A stretch of DNA of 34,195 nucleotides from an uncultured Acetatifactor sp. (GTDB taxonomy: Bacteria; Bacillota; Clostridia; Lachnospirales; Lachnospiraceae), in NCBI GenBank assembly GCA_910577185.1, contig CAJTLR010000022.1:1-34195 (forward strand). Direction: 5' to 3'. The notes below the pieces were generated by a model. It saw nothing but the letters and a program-made list of their open reading frames with translations, did no database searches and was not told where the DNA came from. Made by a program: the position numbers and the translations under genes. This document shows positions 31,376 to 34,195 of the stretch, one piece after another (position 1 is the stretch's first letter; every line of letters begins with the position of its first letter).

Positions 31376-34162
31376 TCATTGGCGGGAATTTCGGAAAAGG
31401 CCGGTACGCCTGAAGGCAGTCAGGCAGGCTGCGGATGCTGCCAGTACCACGGCTCCTATCAAAAGCAGCCGCACCAAATCCGGATGATTTTCTTCCGGCA
31501 GGAATTCTGCGCCGGAACCGTCTTCTCCTGTCTTGGGAGAGACGGTGTCTGTCCCCTGCGAATCGTTTTCATCAGGAGATGTGGATTCGTCGCCGCCTCC
31601 GGAGGAACTGCCGCTGTCTCCGTCCATGACATTGCCGTCCATGACGAGACAATAGTCCGAAGCATGCGTAAATACCAGTTCTGCAATGCCGGCCTGGTTT
31701 ATCTGGTCGGCAGTGACAAATTCAAGCCTGCCAAGACGTTCATTATAATAGAAGAGGTTTGCATACATGCCCGCATAGGCTGAATCCACATTGATTGTAA
31801 GCACAGCCTTGTAGCCAAAATCGCCGTCGTGGGCAAGGCTGAGCTGTATTGTCCGGCGGTTTCCGGCCACATGATTCACAACATCCTCCGGAATGGCTGA
31901 TGTTCCGACCTGTACGGAAAGGTCCACATCATTTGCGTGGTCAGCAGTGACATCCCGGCCATTTACGGACCAGACGATTCCGTTGCCCATGTCGAAGGAA
32001 ATGGTCACATTCTGTCCTTTCACGCTGTCGAGAACATCCCCGGGAACCACGGATGTACCGTTCATGGTTACATTGACTTGCTTTCCTTCCGGAGCGTTTA
32101 CGGCTTCTTCCGTGATGGCTGCCCAGCCTTCCTTGCCGGATTCGCCTTTGATGGAAGGAACCGTGGGAGTGGGCGCAGGGTCAGGAGCCGCAGTCTGTCC
32201 GGGAGTCTGGGTAGGTGGTGCAGTGGGCTCGGGAGCCGCAGTCTGCTCAGGAGCCTGGGTAGGCGGTGCGGTGGGCTCGGGAGCCGCAGTCTGCTCAGGA
32301 GCCTGGGTGGGCAGTGCGGTGGGCTCGGGAGTCGCAGTCTGCTCGGGAGCCTGGGTGGGCGGTGCAGAAGGATCCGGGGATGCGGCAGGTTCCGGAGTCT
32401 GTGCCGGCGGTGCGGAAGGATCCGGGGATGCAGAAGGTTCCGGAGTCTGTGCCGGCGGTGTAGATGGTTCCGGGCTGTACTCATAAATAATCTCTGCTTT
32501 TGACACTGCCGCTATGGTATCCGCCGATTTGCCGATACGGTTCCACTGAGCTTCGGTGCCGGTATAGTATATTTTAGTCAGAGAACAACTGCCGAATGCT
32601 CCCGGTTCTATTGTGGTAACACTGTGCGGAATCAAAATAACTTTCACGCCGGAGGAAGCGAATGCCTGCGTACCGATACTTTCCGCGCCCTGCGGAATTT
32701 CCAGGCCGGGAAGCAGCAGGCAGTCCTGAAACATGCCCTCGCCGATACGGTCTATACTTTTGGGCAGTGTTACCGTCATCAGGTTATAGCATTGTGTAAA
32801 CAGATTGTCTCCCAGCTTTACTTGTGTTTCGCCGGGGGCGAAAGCAGCGGTTGTCATTTCCTGGCACTGAAAAAATGCGGCATTGCCCACCTCTGTGATG
32901 GTGGAAGGCAATGCTATGGATTTGAGACTTTTACAGCCGCTGAAGGCATTTTGGCTGATTGTCTCGACGCCCTCGGAAATCACCGCCGAACTAAGGTTCG
33001 GGCACGCGCGAAAAGCACTGTCCTGAATGGTTTTCACGCCGGAGGGAATGGTCACGGAAAGGAGCGAGGAGCCGCGGAACGCATTGTTGCCAATGGATGT
33101 CACGCTGGAGGGAATCTTCACACTGAGGACCCCGCAGTTCCAGAAAGCACATGCACCGATACCGGTAACGCCGTCTTCGATGCGCACTGTCCGGATCTGG
33201 CTGCTGTTATTGTACCAGGGCTGTTCTTCTGCACTGCTGTAATCAGGTATGGAACCGTTGCCGGATACAGTCAGCGTGCCTGAATTTGTCAGGTTCCAGG
33301 CAAGACCTCCTTCAAGTGTTCCGTTTGCGATGATCCGGTCGGCATCAGGGTCCTCCGAAGGGTCATAGCCTTCCGGATAGCGGGTGATATAATGGCTGGT
33401 AGTGCTCATCACATCTTCTCTGGAGATACCCCGTTCCCAATGAACCTTGCCCTGGTGGTCTCCGGTGCTGATGTTTCCTTCGGCAACAATCACGCCGGCC
33501 TCGTTTACTTCCAGCACGATTACGGTATGGGCATCACCATTTACCTGCAGAATATCTCCTGGTTTGATATCTTCAAATGAAAAACCTCCCGCTGCGTACC
33601 TTCTTGCGGGCAGACTGCCGAATGCCGCATCGCTGAGTATAAAAGCGAAGGCTACACAGCCCACGGCAGAGATTTTTTTCCCGTCAAGAGTTCCGCCCTG
33701 CCAATGATAATACCCTTTTGTGTCGGAATAGGGCTCATCGTTGGTCCAGGGAGTTCCCTCCTTGTAGGCCTCCTGATCTTTCAATGCAATCATGGCCGCA
33801 TAGACCTGCGCCGGGGTAGGAATTGCGCCATCCGTACCGGCAGCCTGGGGGGATATGGATTCTTCCGCAGAAATTTCCTCCTGCTGCAACAGGATTTCCC
33901 GGGATAAAGTGTCCTCATCCGTGCCGGAAAAAGATTCCGCGGGTGGAAGGGTTACCTCATCTGTGCCGGAAAAAAATTCCTCCGGGGAAAGAGAGGACTC
34001 CCCGGTGCCGGAAAAAAACTCCGCTGGTGGAAGAGAAGACTCCTCGGTGTTCCAGGAAAACTCTTCAGGGGACAAAGAATCCCCATTCTCTGCGGATGCC
34101 ACTGACTGGAAAGAAACGGTCAGACACAGTGCCAGGACAACCGAAATAATGCGTCGTTTCAA
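31376..34162 (-). CDS. Large cell-surface protein: cysteine-hydrolase-like domain, BspA-type LRRs, Pro-rich stalk, SPKTG anchor
   Basis: 928 residues from TTG 34162, which has AGGAGG eight bases upstream. Order: signal peptide (1-24, ending VASAE); about five degenerate 14-residue repeats of the LSPEEFFSGTDE kind (27-90); a CHAP/NlpC-like domain (about 115-265) with GCVAF (Cys169) and DAHTVIV (His212); an Ig-like bridge; about nine BspA-type (LRR_5) repeats (about 320-555); a Pro/Thr/Gln stalk (about 560-670); a beta domain; SPKTGE sorting motif, then a distant hydrophobic segment and FRRTG. It is likely covalently fixed to the wall and may cut peptidoglycan while binding host or surface ligands; catalysis is inferred. 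No sortase gene is near. Confidence 0.85.
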   Translation of the reverse strand: MKRRIISVVLALCLTVSFQSVASAENGDSLSPEEFSWNTEESSLPPAEFFSGTGESSLSPEEFFSGTDEVTLPPAESFSGTDEDTLSREILLQQEEISAEESISPQAAGTDGAIPTPAQVYAAMIALKDQEAYKEGTPWTNDEPYSDTKGYYHWQGGTLDGKKISAVGCVAFAFILSDAAFGSLPARRYAAGGFSFEDIKPGDILQVNGDAHTVIVLEVNEAGVIVAEGNISTGDHQGKVHWERGISREDVMSTTSHYITRYPEGYDPSEDPDADRIIANGTLEGGLAWNLTNSGTLTVSGNGSIPDYSSAEEQPWYNNSSQIRTVRIEDGVTGIGACAFWNCGVLSVKIPSSVTSIGNNAFRGSSLLSVTIPSGVKTIQDSAFRACPNLSSAVISEGVETISQNAFSGCKSLKSIALPSTITEVGNAAFFQCQEMTTAAFAPGETQVKLGDNLFTQCYNLMTVTLPKSIDRIGEGMFQDCLLLPGLEIPQGAESIGTQAFASSGVKVILIPHSVTTIEPGAFGSCSLTKIYYTGTEAQWNRIGKSADTIAAVSKAEIIYEYSPEPSTPPAQTPEPSASPDPSAPPAQTPEPAASPDPSAPPTQAPEQTATPEPTALPTQAPEQTAAPEPTAPPTQAPEQTAAPEPTAPPTQTPGQTAAPDPAPTPTVPSIKGESGKEGWAAITEEAVNAPEGKQVNVTMNGTSVVPGDVLDSVKGQNVTISFDMGNGIVWSVNGRDVTADHANDVDLSVQVGTSAIPEDVVNHVAGNRRTIQLSLAHDGDFGYKAVLTINVDSAYAGMYANLFYYNERLGRLEFVTADQINQAGIAELVFTHASDYCLVMDGNVMDGDSGSSSGGGDESTSPDENDSQGTDTVSPKTGEDGSGAEFLPEENHPDLVRLLLIGAVVLAASAACLTAFRRTGLFRNSRQ
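32165..32475 (-). repeat. Coding tandem repeat of the Pro-rich stalk
   Basis: Imperfect 51-bp and related 48-bp units encode PTQAPEQTAAPEPTAP-type repeats in the LRR protein. Units near 32220-32350 are almost identical, so copy number is likely to vary between strains. Confidence 0.85.
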
Positions 34163-34195
34163 TTTTAAAACCTCCTGTCTCAAAATTTTTTAGGG

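Noticed and set aside
31893..32503. Two plus-strand frames rich in Gly/Ser/Ala and Arg/Gly
   Set aside because: Shadows of the Pro-rich stalk repeats of the LRR protein.

Overview
The window looks like chromosome from an anaerobic, gut-type Firmicute of the Lachnospiraceae (Clostridia). Reasons: moderate-to-high GC with strong AGGAGG ribosome sites and TTGACA/TATAAT promoters; a T-box leader for tyrS; a stand-alone AICAR transformylase; DUF2225 and DUF6062 proteins; a BspA-type leucine-rich-repeat surface protein ending in an SPKTG-like sorting signal; and an XRE-type regulator of the long two-module kind. The taxonomic call is inference from gene content. No phage, IS transposase, CRISPR array, rRNA or tRNA gene was seen.

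Layout. 1-6000: purine gene (AICAR transformylase), glnS with a long structured leader, a DUF2225 zinc protein, and a MocR-type GntR/aminotransferase regulator. 6000-8400: a small membrane-anchored acidic protein (-), a TetR regulator preceded by four 75-bp tandem repeats, and a DUF6062 protein (-). 8540-11440: an MBOAT O-acyltransferase and an SGNH hydrolase, a pair suited to acylating a surface polymer. 11600-14100: uracil permease and an M19 dipeptidase. 14150-15600: a hemerythrin / middle-domain / receiver fusion. 15625-17600: T-box leader and tyrS, with a repeat element inserted between them. 17630-25580: a long regulator containing two related HTH-plus-helical halves; a 74-residue secreted peptide gene meeting it tail to tail; four 71-bp tandem repeats carrying a perfect dyad; a secreted Cys-rich protein; and two tandemly duplicated lipoproteins of solute-binding type with no permease. 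25580-29075: GH78 alpha-L-rhamnosidase and an AraC regulator (-). 29200-31140: DegV protein (+) and HAD-IIA phosphatase (-). 31250-34195: LRR surface protein (-).

Two themes stand out. First, a modular palindromic repeat family occurs four times (about 6001, 8633, 15975 and, inverted, 25550). Its stems are preserved, with two compensatory base-pair changes between copies, and three of the four copies start exactly where the T-run of a Rho-independent terminator ends. Second, the 17.6-25.6 kb block reads as a possible peptide-sensing or envelope-signalling cassette: regulator, secreted peptide, multi-dyad intergenic array, exported Cys protein and orphan binding lipoproteins. The parts are visible in the sequence; the joint function is inference.

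Start codons were chosen by ribosome-binding site and family fit and often differ from the longest open frame. Base-composition remarks are qualitative, judged by eye.
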